From contig JACKCN010000012.1 of assembly GCA_020634015.1 (NCBI GenBank), positions 1 through 26,461 of the forward strand: 26,461 nt of DNA. Reading direction: 5' to 3'. This document shows positions 13,871-22,905 of this stretch, one piece after another. The notes beneath the pieces are model-generated. The model saw only the letters and a program-made list of their open reading frames with translations, did no database searches and was not told the DNA's origin. Origin of the DNA: Candidatus Delongbacteria bacterium (GTDB lineage: Bacteria; CAIWAD01). The translations under genes and the position numbers were made by a program. Each line of letters starts with the position of its first letter. The stretch's first letter is position 1.

Positions 13871-13891
13871 ACAGGACCTGAAAGGTCCAGT
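13871..13891. promoter_or_regulatory. Candidate operator of the SUF operon
   Basis: The inverted repeat ACAGGACCT-GAA-AGGTCCAGT pairs at 8 of 9 positions per arm, with a perfect GGACCT / AGGTCC core (13874-13879 with 13883-13888). It ends 21 bases before the start codon of the Rrf2-type regulator. A TTAACA hexamer at 13844-13849 is a plausible -35, which would put the -10 at about 13867-13872, next to the dyad. Rrf2 proteins commonly repress their own operon from such sites. Confidence 0.55.
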
Positions 13892-13912
13892 TTGAGAGAT
13901 GAAAGAACCGCC

Positions 13913-14427
13913 ATGCTGCGAATCAGCCGCCAGACAGACTACGGTGTCTTCCTGATGACCATCTTCGGCCGTGAGGAAGTGGGCAAACTGATCAGTGCCC
14001 GGGACCTCGTGGCGCGCACACAGCTCCCCTTGCCCATGGTCAGCAAGATCCTCAAGGGCCTGGCGCGCAACGGCATCCTCGAGTCGCAACGTGGAGTACA
14101 CGGCGGCTACTATCTCAGCCGGCCGGCGGACCAGCTTTCCGTCTCCGAAATCATCGAAGCCATCGACGGACCCATCGCCATCACCGAATGCGTGGATGAG
14201 GAAACCGGCTGCCGCTTCAAATCCGTGTGTCCCATGCACAGCAACTGGAGTCGGATCAACATGGCCATCGCCTCGGCGCTGTCCGATGTCACTCTGGCAC
14301 AGATGTGCGACTGGGACCGACCGATGCCTCGCCTGAACCTGGGCAAGGCATTCGGCAATGGCAGCATCGGCAACGGCCGGACAGCGGCCGCGCCCCTCTC
14401 CGATGGATCACAGCAGGAGCCCAATTC

Positions 14428-14431
<4 letters not shown>
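13913..14431 (+). CDS. Rrf2-family iron-sulfur regulator of the SUF operon
   Basis: A 172-residue transcription regulator of the Rrf2/IscR/SufR family. Residues 1-70 form the winged helix-turn-helix (RISRQTDYGVFLMTIF, then QLPLPMVSKILKGLARNGILESQRGVHGGYYLSR). The cluster-binding segment has three cysteines and a histidine, C93-X6-C100-X5-C106-PM-H109, close to IscR's C-X5-C-X5-C-X2-H. It probably binds a [2Fe-2S] cluster and senses cellular Fe-S status. Residues 130-172 are a low-complexity tail. The ATG at 13913 begins at the conserved MLRISRQTDYG; the longer frame from 13778 is not supported. Its stop overlaps the sufB start (ATGA), so it is the first gene of the operon. A palindrome just upstream suggests self-regulation. 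Confidence 0.88.
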
Positions 14432-15903
<1,472 letters not shown>

Positions 15904-15929
15904 GAGCCGGCGCGAACAGAGGAACACAC

Positions 15930-16685
15930 ATGCTCAGCATCAAGGATCTGCACGCCCGCGTGGCCGAGAAGGAAATCATCAAGGGAATCAGCCTTGAGGT
16001 CGGCGCCGGGGAAGTGCACGCCATCATGGGGCCCAATGGCTCGGGCAAGAGCACGCTGGCCAATGTGCTGGCGGGCCGAGAAGGTTATGAAGTCACCTCG
16101 GGCAGCATCGTCTACAATGGCATGAACCTGCTGGAACTGGAGCCGGAAATCCGGGCCCGCGAGGGCATTTTCCTGGCCTTCCAGTATCCGGTGGAGATTC
16201 CCGGCATCAGCAACACCTACTTCCTGCGCACGGCGCTCAACGCCATTCGACAGCACCGGGGCGAGGAAGAGCTGGACGCGCTGGACTTCCTCGAGCGTGT
16301 GCGCGCCAAGGTGAGCGAACTGCACATGGACGAGTCCCTGCTGAAGCGCCAGTTGAACACGGGCTTCTCCGGCGGCGAGAAGAAGAAGAACGAGATCCTG
16401 CACATGGCCGTGCTGGAACCGAAACTGGCCATCCTGGACGAAACGGATTCCGGGCTGGACATCGACGCCCTGCGCATCGTGGCCGATGGCGTGAATGCCC
16501 TGCGCGGCAAGGATCGTTCGATCATCGTGGTGACCCATTACCAGCGCCTGCTGGAGTACATCGTGCCCGACCGGGTGCATGTGCTGGCCGACGGACGCAT
16601 CGCCGCCAGTGGGGACAAGGATCTTGCTCTCAAGCTTGAAGAAAGCGGCTATGGCTGGATCAAGTCTCACGCGGAGGTCCAGTGA
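15930..16685 (+). CDS. sufC: Fe-S assembly ATPase SufC
   Basis: A 251-residue ABC-type ATPase that drives conformational change of the SufB/SufD scaffold; it is cytoplasmic and not a transporter. Walker A is GPNGSGKST (34-42), the Q-loop lies in AFQYPVEIPG, the signature is GFSGGEKKKNEIL and Walker B is LAILDETDSGLDID. The switch histidine is in VVTHYQRLL. The SufC-specific FSGGEKK and ETDSGLD forms set it apart from transporter ATPases. An AGAGGAAC ribosome binding site lies about 7 bases upstream of the ATG at 15930. The stop codon overlaps the sufD start (TGATG). Confidence 0.97.
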   Translation: MLSIKDLHARVAEKEIIKGISLEVGAGEVHAIMGPNGSGKSTLANVLAGREGYEVTSGSIVYNGMNLLELEPEIRAREGIFLAFQYPVEIPGISNTYFLRTALNAIRQHRGEEELDALDFLERVRAKVSELHMDESLLKRQLNTGFSGGEKKKNEILHMAVLEPKLAILDETDSGLDIDALRIVADGVNALRGKDRSIIVVTHYQRLLEYIVPDRVHVLADGRIAASGDKDLALKLEESGYGWIKSHAEVQ

Positions 16686-17965
16686 TGCCTGACTCACACG
16701 GACTCGCCGCCCGTCTGGAAGCCGTGACCGAACCGGCCGAGCGTGTGACTCTGGCCCGCGAGGCTCTGGCCCTGGGCCTGCCGCAGGCCCGCTCCGAGAA
16801 CTGGAAGTACACGCGCACTCAGGGCCTGGACGCACTGCCCTGGTCGCCCGCCGCCGGTCTGGCGGAAAGCGACACGCGCACGCTGCTGGCCGAACTGGAG
16901 CAGCGTCTGCCCTTGGATGGCCCGCGTCTGGTCTGGGCCAATGGCAAGTTCCAGGCCGAACTGAGCCGCCTGGACGGCCTGCCCGAAGGGCTGGAGTTCA
17001 GCCTGATTGACCGGGCCGGCGAGCAGGAACTGTTGCGGCGCCGCAAGAACCGCGCGCTGCCCGAGGAGCGCCATCCGCTGGACACGGTCAACGCGGCCCT
17101 GTTCAACACGGGATTCCAGCTGGTGCTGCAGGCGGGAGTGCGCTGCGAGAAGCCACTGGCCGTGATCCATCTGCAGGGAACCGCATCCGTCGCTGGCACC
17201 GTGCAGTGCCGCAACCTGATCCGACTGGACGAGGGTGCCGAGCTGACTCTGCTGGAATGCAACGTGGGCCATGCTCCCGGATCCACCGCGACTCACACCA
17301 GCGACTGGACCCTGGCCAAAGGAGCCAGGGCGTCGCACGTACGCGTGCAGGCCGTGCGCGGCGAGGCTTTTCGCATCAGTCATCAGTTCGTCGAGCTGGC
17401 TGGTGATGCGGCCTTCGATGGCACCACGATCAGCCTTGCCGGCGAGACGATCCGCAATGAGAGCCTGGTGCGCCTGAATGGCCCCGGGGCGTCCGCGGCG
17501 CTGGCCGGACTGGGGCTGCTGGATGGCAAGCGCCACCTGGACAGCCACACCTGGCTGGATCACGCCGTGCCCGACTGCAACAGCCACCAGCTCTTCAAGC
17601 ACGTGCTGGATCAGGGCAGTCGCGCGGTGTTCACCGGCCACATTCTGGTGCGCCAGGATGCCCAGCACACCGACGCGATCCAGAACAGCAAGTCGCTGCT
17701 GCTCTCCGACGAGGCGCGGGCCAACACGCGCCCCCAGCTCGAGATCCATGCGGACGATGTGAAGTGCACGCACGGTGCCACGGTGGGCCATCTCGAAGAA
17801 GAGGGCCTGTTCTACCTGCGCTCGCGCGGCATCGACGGCGACATGGCCCGACGCCTGCTGGTACGTGGTTTCGCCCAGGACGTGGTGGACCAGGTGACAC
17901 ACCCGGATCTGCAGGCCCCGCTGGGCGACTGGGTGCAGCGGCACTTCGAATCCGACGAACGCTAA
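16685..17965 (+). CDS. sufD: Fe-S cluster scaffold subunit SufD
   Basis: A 426-residue SufD, partner of SufB in the SufBC2D scaffold. The N-terminal 150 residues are divergent, as usual for the family, with the conserved RSENWKYTR (38-46 region). The beta-helix core and C-terminal part are clear: HILVRQDAQHTDAIQNSKSLLLSDEARANTRPQLEIHADDVKCTHGATVGHLEEEGLFYLRSRGI in sequence, including the conserved His of KCTHGATVG, which takes part in cluster formation at the SufB/SufD interface in E. coli. I prefer the ATG at 16685, 7 bases after GGAGG (16673-16677) and sharing a base with the sufC stop. A GTG directly before it (16682) would add one residue. sufS follows after 16 bp. Confidence 0.95.
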   Translation: MPDSHGLAARLEAVTEPAERVTLAREALALGLPQARSENWKYTRTQGLDALPWSPAAGLAESDTRTLLAELEQRLPLDGPRLVWANGKFQAELSRLDGLPEGLEFSLIDRAGEQELLRRRKNRALPEERHPLDTVNAALFNTGFQLVLQAGVRCEKPLAVIHLQGTASVAGTVQCRNLIRLDEGAELTLLECNVGHAPGSTATHTSDWTLAKGARASHVRVQAVRGEAFRISHQFVELAGDAAFDGTTISLAGETIRNESLVRLNGPGASAALAGLGLLDGKRHLDSHTWLDHAVPDCNSHQLFKHVLDQGSRAVFTGHILVRQDAQHTDAIQNSKSLLLSDEARANTRPQLEIHADDVKCTHGATVGHLEEEGLFYLRSRGIDGDMARRLLVRGFAQDVVDQVTHPDLQAPLGDWVQRHFESDER

Positions 17966-17981
17966 GGAAGGGCTTCCCCCC

Positions 17982-19244
17982 ATGGAATTCAGGCCCGAAT
18001 GTGCCGGCTGTCTGGCGGATCTTCCGCCCATCGATGCGGAAATCCTGCGCCTGGATTTTCCCGCCCTGCACCAGGAAGTGCGCAAGAAGCCTCTGGTCTA
18101 TCTTGACAGCGCGGCATCCACGCACAAGCCACAGTCGGTCATCGATGCGGTGACCCAGGTCTACACGCGCGATTACTCCAACATCCATCGGGGTGTCCAT
18201 GAGCTCAGCGTGCGCGCCACCCGGATGTTCGAGGCCGCCCGCGAGAAGGTGCGCTGTCACCTGAACGCCCGCGAGGTGGGCGAGATCATCTTCACCCGCG
18301 GTACCACCGAGGCGATCAACCTGGTGGCACAGAGCTGGGGCCGGGCCAATCTCAAGGCCGGTGACGAAGTGCTGATCACCTGGATGGAACACCACTCGAA
18401 CATCGTGCCCTGGCAGATGCTGCGCGACCAGCTGGGCATCGTGCTCAAGGTGGCTCCCGTGGACGATCGCGGCGACGTGCTCATGGAAGAGTTCGAGGCC
18501 CTGCTCTCACCGCGCACCAGACTGGTGAGCGTGGCGCACATCTCGAATGCGCTGGGAACCGTGAATCCGGTGGCCGAGATGATTCGCCTGGCCCATGCCC
18601 AGGGCGCCATCGTGCTGGTGGATGGCGCGCAGGCGGTGGCGCACACGCGCATCGACCTGCAGGAACTGGACGCCGACTTCTACGCCTTCTCCGGGCACAA
18701 GATCTACGGCCCCACCGGCATCGGCGTGCTCTATGGCCGCAAGGAGCTGCTGGCGGCAATGCCGCCCTGGCAGGGCGGCGGAGACATGATTCTCTCGGTC
18801 ACCTTCGAGAAGACCACCTACAACGAGCCGCCCTACCGCTTCGAGGCGGGCACCCCCAACATCTCGGGCGCAGCCGGCCTGACCGCTGCCCTGTGTTACG
18901 TGTGCAACCATGGGGTCGAGCAGATCGCGGCCTGGGAGAATGAACTGCTGGCTTATGCCACCGGTTGCCTGGAGGAGATTCCCGGATTGCGGATCATCGG
19001 TCAGGCACGCGAGAAGTCCTGCGTGCTCTCGTTCGTGCTGGACGGGATCCACCCCCACGACATCGGCACCGTGCTGGACATGCAGGGTGTGGCGATTCGC
19101 ACGGGCCACCATTGTGCCCAGCCGGTGATCGAACGCTTCAACGTGCCCGCCACCGCGCGGGCCTCGCTGGCGGTGTACAATACCAAGGACGATGTGGATG
19201 CGCTGGTCAAGGCCGTCCTGAAGGCGCAGGAGATCCTGGGATGA
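17982..19244 (+). CDS. sufS: Cysteine desulfurase SufS
   Basis: A 420-residue PLP-dependent cysteine desulfurase (type II, SufS/CsdA). It converts cysteine to alanine and passes the persulfide sulfur on, here presumably to SufU. The Schiff-base lysine is K240 in SGHKIYGPTGIGVLYG and the persulfide cysteine is C378 in RTGHHCAQP. EHHSNIVPWQ and HISNALGTVNP are also typical. The conserved family start (DFPAL...KPLVYLDSAASTHKP) begins at about residue 25, so this protein has an N-terminal extension of some 20 residues carrying a C-A-G-C motif (7-10) not usual in SufS. The ATG at 17982 follows AAGGAAGGG. The next in-frame Met is well inside the conserved domain, so the extension is probably real. 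The end overlaps sufU by ATGA. Confidence 0.95.
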   Translation: MEFRPECAGCLADLPPIDAEILRLDFPALHQEVRKKPLVYLDSAASTHKPQSVIDAVTQVYTRDYSNIHRGVHELSVRATRMFEAAREKVRCHLNAREVGEIIFTRGTTEAINLVAQSWGRANLKAGDEVLITWMEHHSNIVPWQMLRDQLGIVLKVAPVDDRGDVLMEEFEALLSPRTRLVSVAHISNALGTVNPVAEMIRLAHAQGAIVLVDGAQAVAHTRIDLQELDADFYAFSGHKIYGPTGIGVLYGRKELLAAMPPWQGGGDMILSVTFEKTTYNEPPYRFEAGTPNISGAAGLTAALCYVCNHGVEQIAAWENELLAYATGCLEEIPGLRIIGQAREKSCVLSFVLDGIHPHDIGTVLDMQGVAIRTGHHCAQPVIERFNVPATARASLAVYNTKDDVDALVKAVLKAQEILG

Positions 19245-19696
19245 TGGACGATCTGCAGCAGCTCTACCAGGAAATCATCCTGGATCACAACCGCAACCCG
19301 CGCAACTTCGGCACCCTCGATCCCTGCACGCACCACGCCGAAGGATACAATCCGCTCTGTGGCGACCGGCTGGAACTCTTCATCAATGTGGACGAGGACG
19401 GCCTGATCGAGAACCTGCGTTTCACGGGCAAGGGCTGCGCCATCTCCACGGCGGCGGCCTCGCTGATGACACAGCACGTGCTCGGTCGCCGGGTCGCCGA
19501 GGTGGAAGGCCTGATCGAGGAATACCATCTGGTGGTCACGGGGCAATTGGCTCCGGAAAATGCTCCCACCCTGGGCAAACTGAAGATCTTTTCCGGGGTG
19601 GCCGAATTCCCGAGCCGCGTGAAGTGTGCCACCCTGTGCTGGCACACCCTGCGCAGCGCGCTCACCCGGGCCGAGCCCGGGACCACCACAGAATAG
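19241..19696 (+). CDS. sufU: Sulfurtransferase / scaffold protein SufU
   Basis: A 151-residue SufU of the IscU fold. It acts as the zinc-dependent sulfur acceptor of SufS rather than as a main scaffold, as known from Bacillus. The ligands are in place: C40 and D42 (NPLCGDR), C66 (GKGCAIS) and C129 (RVKCATLCW). The insert of about 20 residues between C66 and C129 that separates SufU from IscU is present (EGLIEEYHLVVTGQLAPENAPTLGKL region). The start is ambiguous between ATG 19241 and ATG 19244; both overlap the sufS stop and differ by one Met. The sufS-sufU pairing supports this role. Confidence 0.95.
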   Translation: MMDDLQQLYQEIILDHNRNPRNFGTLDPCTHHAEGYNPLCGDRLELFINVDEDGLIENLRFTGKGCAISTAAASLMTQHVLGRRVAEVEGLIEEYHLVVTGQLAPENAPTLGKLKIFSGVAEFPSRVKCATLCWHTLRSALTRAEPGTTTE

Positions 19697-19713
19697 CAGT
19701 GGAGGAATGCACC

Positions 19714-20025
19714 ATGGACAAGGACGCACTGCGCGACAAGATCGTCGAGGTGCTGCGCACCATCTTCGACCCGGAAATTCCCGTGAACATCTACGACATG
19801 GGCCTGATCTACGAGATCAATGTGGACGACTCAAACGCGGTTCACATTCGCATGACCCTGACCTCGCCCACCTGCCCGGTGGCCGAGAGCCTGCCTCCCG
19901 ACGTGCGCAACAAGGTGCGCGACATGCCGGAAGTCAGCGACTGCACCATCGAACTGGTCTGGGAGCCGATCTGGGACCGTTTCATGATGAGCGAAGCCGC
20001 TCGCCTGCAGCTCGGCTTCTACTGA
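19714..20025 (+). CDS. sufT: SufT-like MIP18/DUF59 Fe-S maturation protein
   Basis: A 103-residue single-domain protein of the MIP18/DUF59 (FeS assembly SUF system protein SufT-like) family. Members help mature or repair Fe-S proteins, and the conserved cysteine may bind a cluster. The hallmark DPEIPVNIYDMGLIYEI (19-35) and TSPTCPVAESLP with C54 are present, and the C-terminal ELVWEPIWDRFMMSEAARLQLGF is typical. It lacks the long extension of the larger SufT proteins of Firmicutes, so it is the core domain only. GGAGG (19701-19705) precedes the ATG at 19714. It is the last gene of the SUF operon, 17 bp after sufU and 38 bp before a strong terminator. Confidence 0.93.
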   Translation: MDKDALRDKIVEVLRTIFDPEIPVNIYDMGLIYEINVDDSNAVHIRMTLTSPTCPVAESLPPDVRNKVRDMPEVSDCTIELVWEPIWDRFMMSEAARLQLGFY

Positions 20026-20063
20026 TGCACGACCGCAGGTCGTGAACGAACCCGTCCTTTCTG

Positions 20064-20096
20064 GCCGCTCGATCGCATCGAGCGGCTTTCTCTTTT
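20064..20096 (+). terminator. Intrinsic terminator of the SUF operon
   Basis: A perfect 10-bp stem GCCGCTCGAT / ATCGAGCGGC (20064-20073 with 20077-20086) with a 3-base loop is followed by TTTCTCTTTT. Confidence 0.92.
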
Positions 20097-20237
20097 GAAA
20101 ACAATTTCCTGCGACCATTCTCCGGGCCTGGAAGCATGCGAGGCTGCGGGCGACGTGGGCGGCAAGAGAAGTGGCCCCGAAGAACCCTCCGCAGGTGGCA
20201 GGAATCCCGGCCTCGCCTCCCCGTCCCGCCCAGATCC

Positions 20238-20243
20238 TACATT
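20238..20243 (+). promoter_or_regulatory. -10-like TACATT box upstream of the B3/B4 gene
   Basis: CCTACATTCGC at 20236-20246 resembles the CCTATATTCCGC boxes found at 6195 and upstream of 13680. It leaves a leader of about 29 bases before the ATG at 20279. Confidence 0.4.
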
Positions 20244-20278
20244 CGCTGCGTTCACAAACGAAACTCTCGAGAGTAGCC

Positions 20279-20974
20279 ATGGCCATTGAATTCCGACCGC
20301 TCTCCGTCAATCTGAACGCCGCCCTGAATTTGCTGGTGCTGGAAATCGACGGCATGCATGTGGAGGCTTCCTCCACGGAGATCCGGATGTGGCTGATGGC
20401 CCTGCAGGGCGAGGCCATGCATCGCTGGCAGGGGCGCGAGCCCTCCAGCATCCCGGAACTCCAGGAAGCCCGCCGCCTGTATCGCGTGACGGGCACCGAC
20501 CCCACGCGCACCCGCCCCTCATCGGAAGCCCTGTTGCGACGCACCCTGAAGGGCCAGGAACTGTACTCGATCTCCAACGCCGTGGACATCTGCAATGGGT
20601 GCTCACTGGAACTGCTGCTGCCGTTGGGTCTGTATGACCGCGCGACCCTCGATGCACCACTGGAAGCACGGCTGGGTCTGCCGGGCGAGAGTTACCCGGG
20701 AATCCGCAAGGACGAGGTGCATCTCGAAGGCCGTCTGGGACTCTTTGACCGCAAAGGTCCCTTCGGCAGCCCCACCAGTGACTCCCTGCGGAGCTCGGTC
20801 ACCAGCTCCACGCACGAACTCCTGCTGGTGATCTACAGCTCGGCCCTGCGCCCCGCAGCCGCCCTGCTGGATCTGGGCCGGCATTTCGCGGGGCACTTCC
20901 GCCATCTGGGCGATGCAGGCGGGATCAGGGCCTGCCGCGTGGCCGACACGGTGGGGCCCTGGGTGGAACTTTGA
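20279..20974 (+). CDS. Stand-alone B3/B4 tRNA-binding-domain protein
   Basis: A 231-residue protein made almost wholly of the B3/B4 domain, otherwise found in the beta subunit of phenylalanyl-tRNA synthetase, where it carries out editing of mischarged tRNA. The domain's landmarks are present: YRVTGTDPTRTRPSSEALLRRTLKG (69-93 region), SISNAVDICNGCSLELLLPLGLYD, GESYPGIRKDEVHLEGRLGLFD and the closing SSVTSSTHELLLVIYSS. Free-standing members are widespread but poorly studied; a role in trans-editing or amino-acid binding is inference. The ATG at 20279 is followed at once by the domain's N-terminal strand. The ribosome binding site is weak (GAGAG). It is a single gene between the SUF terminator and rmuC. 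Confidence 0.85.
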   Translation: MAIEFRPLSVNLNAALNLLVLEIDGMHVEASSTEIRMWLMALQGEAMHRWQGREPSSIPELQEARRLYRVTGTDPTRTRPSSEALLRRTLKGQELYSISNAVDICNGCSLELLLPLGLYDRATLDAPLEARLGLPGESYPGIRKDEVHLEGRLGLFDRKGPFGSPTSDSLRSSVTSSTHELLLVIYSSALRPAAALLDLGRHFAGHFRHLGDAGGIRACRVADTVGPWVEL

Positions 20975-21003
20975 ATCCCGATCACGTCACACACTGAACG
21001 GGC

Positions 21004-21013
21004 TGTCCGGACA
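21004..21013. promoter_or_regulatory. Perfect palindrome upstream of rmuC
   Basis: TGTCCGGACA ends 28 bases before the rmuC ATG. It lies within a wider dyad, CCCGAT (20977-20982) with ATCGGG (21013-21018). It could be an operator or a leader hairpin. Confidence 0.35.
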
Positions 21014-21041
21014 TCGGGCAACCAGGGAGACACAGCACATC

Positions 21042-22490
21042 ATGAATTCCGTCCACTATCCAAGTCTGATTCTCGGTCTGCTGCTGGCGGCAGCGGCGGG
21101 CGCCTTTCTCCTGCTCTGGCTGCGCGGAACCCAGCAGCGCCGCGAACAGGACATGCAGACCCGGCTGGCGGAATCCCTGCGCCGCGAGGGCGAGCTGCAG
21201 GAACGTCTGCACCGGGGTGAACTGGAACAGAACGAGCTGCGCCAGCGCATGGACGCGGAACGCCAGCGCGCCAGCGGACTGGAAAAGGATCTTGAGGTCG
21301 AGCGCGCCCGGCTCGAGGAGCGCATCTCGGCGCTGCAGCTGGCCGAGGAACGCCTCAAGGAAAGTTTCTCGCTGATCAGCCAGCAGGCACTGGACAGCAA
21401 CGCCAAAAGTTTCCTCAGTCTGGCCGAGGAGCGCTTCCGCGGCCAGCAGGGTGTGGCGGTCAAGGATCTCGAGGCCCGCCAGCAGGCCGTGGACGCCCTG
21501 GTCAGACCCATTGCCGAAACCATGAAGAAACTGGAAGACCAGCTTCAGAACGCCGAGCGCCGCACCGAAGGCAGCGGAGCGGCGCTGCGCAACCAGCTGG
21601 AAGCCGTGACACAGGGGCAGAAGGAGCTGGCCGCCGAAACCGATCGCCTGCGCCGGGCGCTCCGCCAACCTGGAGTACGCGGTCGCTGGGGCGAAATGCA
21701 GCTCAAACGCGTGGCCGAACTGGCGGGCATGCTTGAGTACTGCGACTTCGAACTGCAGCGCACGGTCGTGGAAAGCGAAGGCGGGGTGCGCCGCCCGGAC
21801 ATGGTGATCCATCTGCCGGGTGGCAAATCGATGGTGGTGGACGCCAAGACCGTGATGGACGCCTACATGGAGGCCATTGACGCCCCCACCGAAGAACTGC
21901 GTCAGGAACAGATGGCCCGCCACGCCCGCCAGGTGCGCGACCAGATCACGCTGCTGAGCGGCAAGGCCTACTGGAACAGCCTGGAACACACGCCGGAATT
22001 CGTGGTGATGTTCATCCCGGGCGAGGCCTTCTACAGTGCGGCCCTGCAGCAGGACCCGACCCTGCTGGAGTATGGCTCGGAAAAGCGCGTGCTGCTGGCC
22101 GGACCGACCACGCTGCTGGCCCTGCTCAAGGCGGCATCCTACGGTTGGCAGCAGGAAGTGATGACCGAGAATGCGCGCCGTGTGGCCGACACGGGCAAGG
22201 AGCTCCACGAGCGCCTGCTGGTGTTCGCCAGACACTTCTCGAAAGTGCGCAGCGGGCTGCAGAGTGCGGTGGACGGATACAACAGCGCGGTCAGTTCCTT
22301 CGAGAGTCGCGTGCTTGTCAGCGCCCGCCGGATCGAGGAACTGGGTGTGCCGGTGAAGGAAAGCCTGGGATCACAGAGTCCCATCGACACCCAGCCTCGT
22401 GCGTTGACCACCGCATTGCCTGGCGCCGACACGCACGCGGATGTCGTGACACAGAAAACCCCTGAGACAACCCCGGAGGATCCATGCTGA
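21042..22490 (+). CDS. rmuC: DNA recombination protein RmuC
   Basis: A 482-residue RmuC. The family limits recombination at inverted repeats, and a nuclease-like core is predicted. A membrane anchor (8-27, SLILGLLLAAAAGAFLLLWL) and a long coiled coil (about 30-115, with QERLHRGELEQNELRQRMDAERQ) precede the conserved domain (about 150-430). Landmarks are GVRGRWGEMQLKRVAELAGML, RRPDMVIHLPGGKSMVVDAKTVMDAYMEA, YWNSLEHTPEFVVMFIPGEAFYSAALQQDP, VLLAGPTTLLALLKAASYGWQQE and GLQSAVDGYNSAVSSFESRVL. VDAK matches the PD-(D/E)XK-like core motif. A low-complexity tail (about 445-482) ends the protein. The start at 21042 lies 11 bases after AGGGAGA and begins just before the anchor. The end overlaps the next gene. 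Confidence 0.95.
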   Translation: MNSVHYPSLILGLLLAAAAGAFLLLWLRGTQQRREQDMQTRLAESLRREGELQERLHRGELEQNELRQRMDAERQRASGLEKDLEVERARLEERISALQLAEERLKESFSLISQQALDSNAKSFLSLAEERFRGQQGVAVKDLEARQQAVDALVRPIAETMKKLEDQLQNAERRTEGSGAALRNQLEAVTQGQKELAAETDRLRRALRQPGVRGRWGEMQLKRVAELAGMLEYCDFELQRTVVESEGGVRRPDMVIHLPGGKSMVVDAKTVMDAYMEAIDAPTEELRQEQMARHARQVRDQITLLSGKAYWNSLEHTPEFVVMFIPGEAFYSAALQQDPTLLEYGSEKRVLLAGPTTLLALLKAASYGWQQEVMTENARRVADTGKELHERLLVFARHFSKVRSGLQSAVDGYNSAVSSFESRVLVSARRIEELGVPVKESLGSQSPIDTQPRALTTALPGADTHADVVTQKTPETTPEDPC

Positions 22491-22849
22491 CGCGTTTCTC
22501 CCATGTGATGATGTACGTGAGCGATCTGGAGCGCGCCATCGCCTGGTATTGCCGCCACCTGGGCTTCGTGACCCGCATGGTGGCACCCGGACACTATGCC
22601 AGCCTGCATCACGCCGGCATCGCCTGTCGGTTGGATCTGCATCCCAGCGAGAGCCAGGGCCGCGACGTGGGCTTTGGGCCGATTCCGTACTTCGAGGTGA
22701 GCGAGCTGGACGAGTTCCTGGCCCGACTGGCCGCAGACGGCGTCAGAACCGGGGTGCCACGCAGCGAAGGTGGCAGCCCACGCTTCGTCACCATCTGGGA
22801 TTCGGAAGGAAATGCACTGGGGCTTGGCGAGGCGGAGCGGGAGCGCTGA
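22484..22849 (+). CDS. VOC-family protein (glyoxalase/dioxygenase fold)
   Basis: A 121-residue single VOC-superfamily protein, formed of paired beta-alpha-beta-beta-beta modules that often bind a metal. The first module is clear (FSHVMMYVSDLERAIAWYCRHLGFVTRM), as is the second (PIPYFEVSELDEFLARLAADGV and FVTIWDSEGNALGLGE). Candidate metal ligands are H7 and the Glu near the end of the last strand; substrate cannot be told, since the fold serves glyoxalases, dioxygenases and resistance proteins. The ATG at 22484 lies within the rmuC 3' end (7-bp overlap) and follows GGAGGATCC closely, so it is translationally coupled to rmuC. A functional link to RmuC is not known. Confidence 0.88.
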   Translation: MLTRFSHVMMYVSDLERAIAWYCRHLGFVTRMVAPGHYASLHHAGIACRLDLHPSESQGRDVGFGPIPYFEVSELDEFLARLAADGVRTGVPRSEGGSPRFVTIWDSEGNALGLGEAERER

Positions 22850-22905
22850 TCAACGCGCGTCACGCGATGGATGCGTGTGCAACCCGGGTCGACGCAGGAG
22901 GCGTG

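Noticed and set aside
16694..18085. 463-codon minus-strand open frame opposite sufD
   Set aside because: Antisense composition artefact; sufD fits the operon with overlapping starts and stops.
22549..22905. Upstream extension of the GH31 reading frame
   Set aside because: It overlaps the VOC gene in another frame. The ATG at 22906 has AGGAGG and starts a signal peptide.
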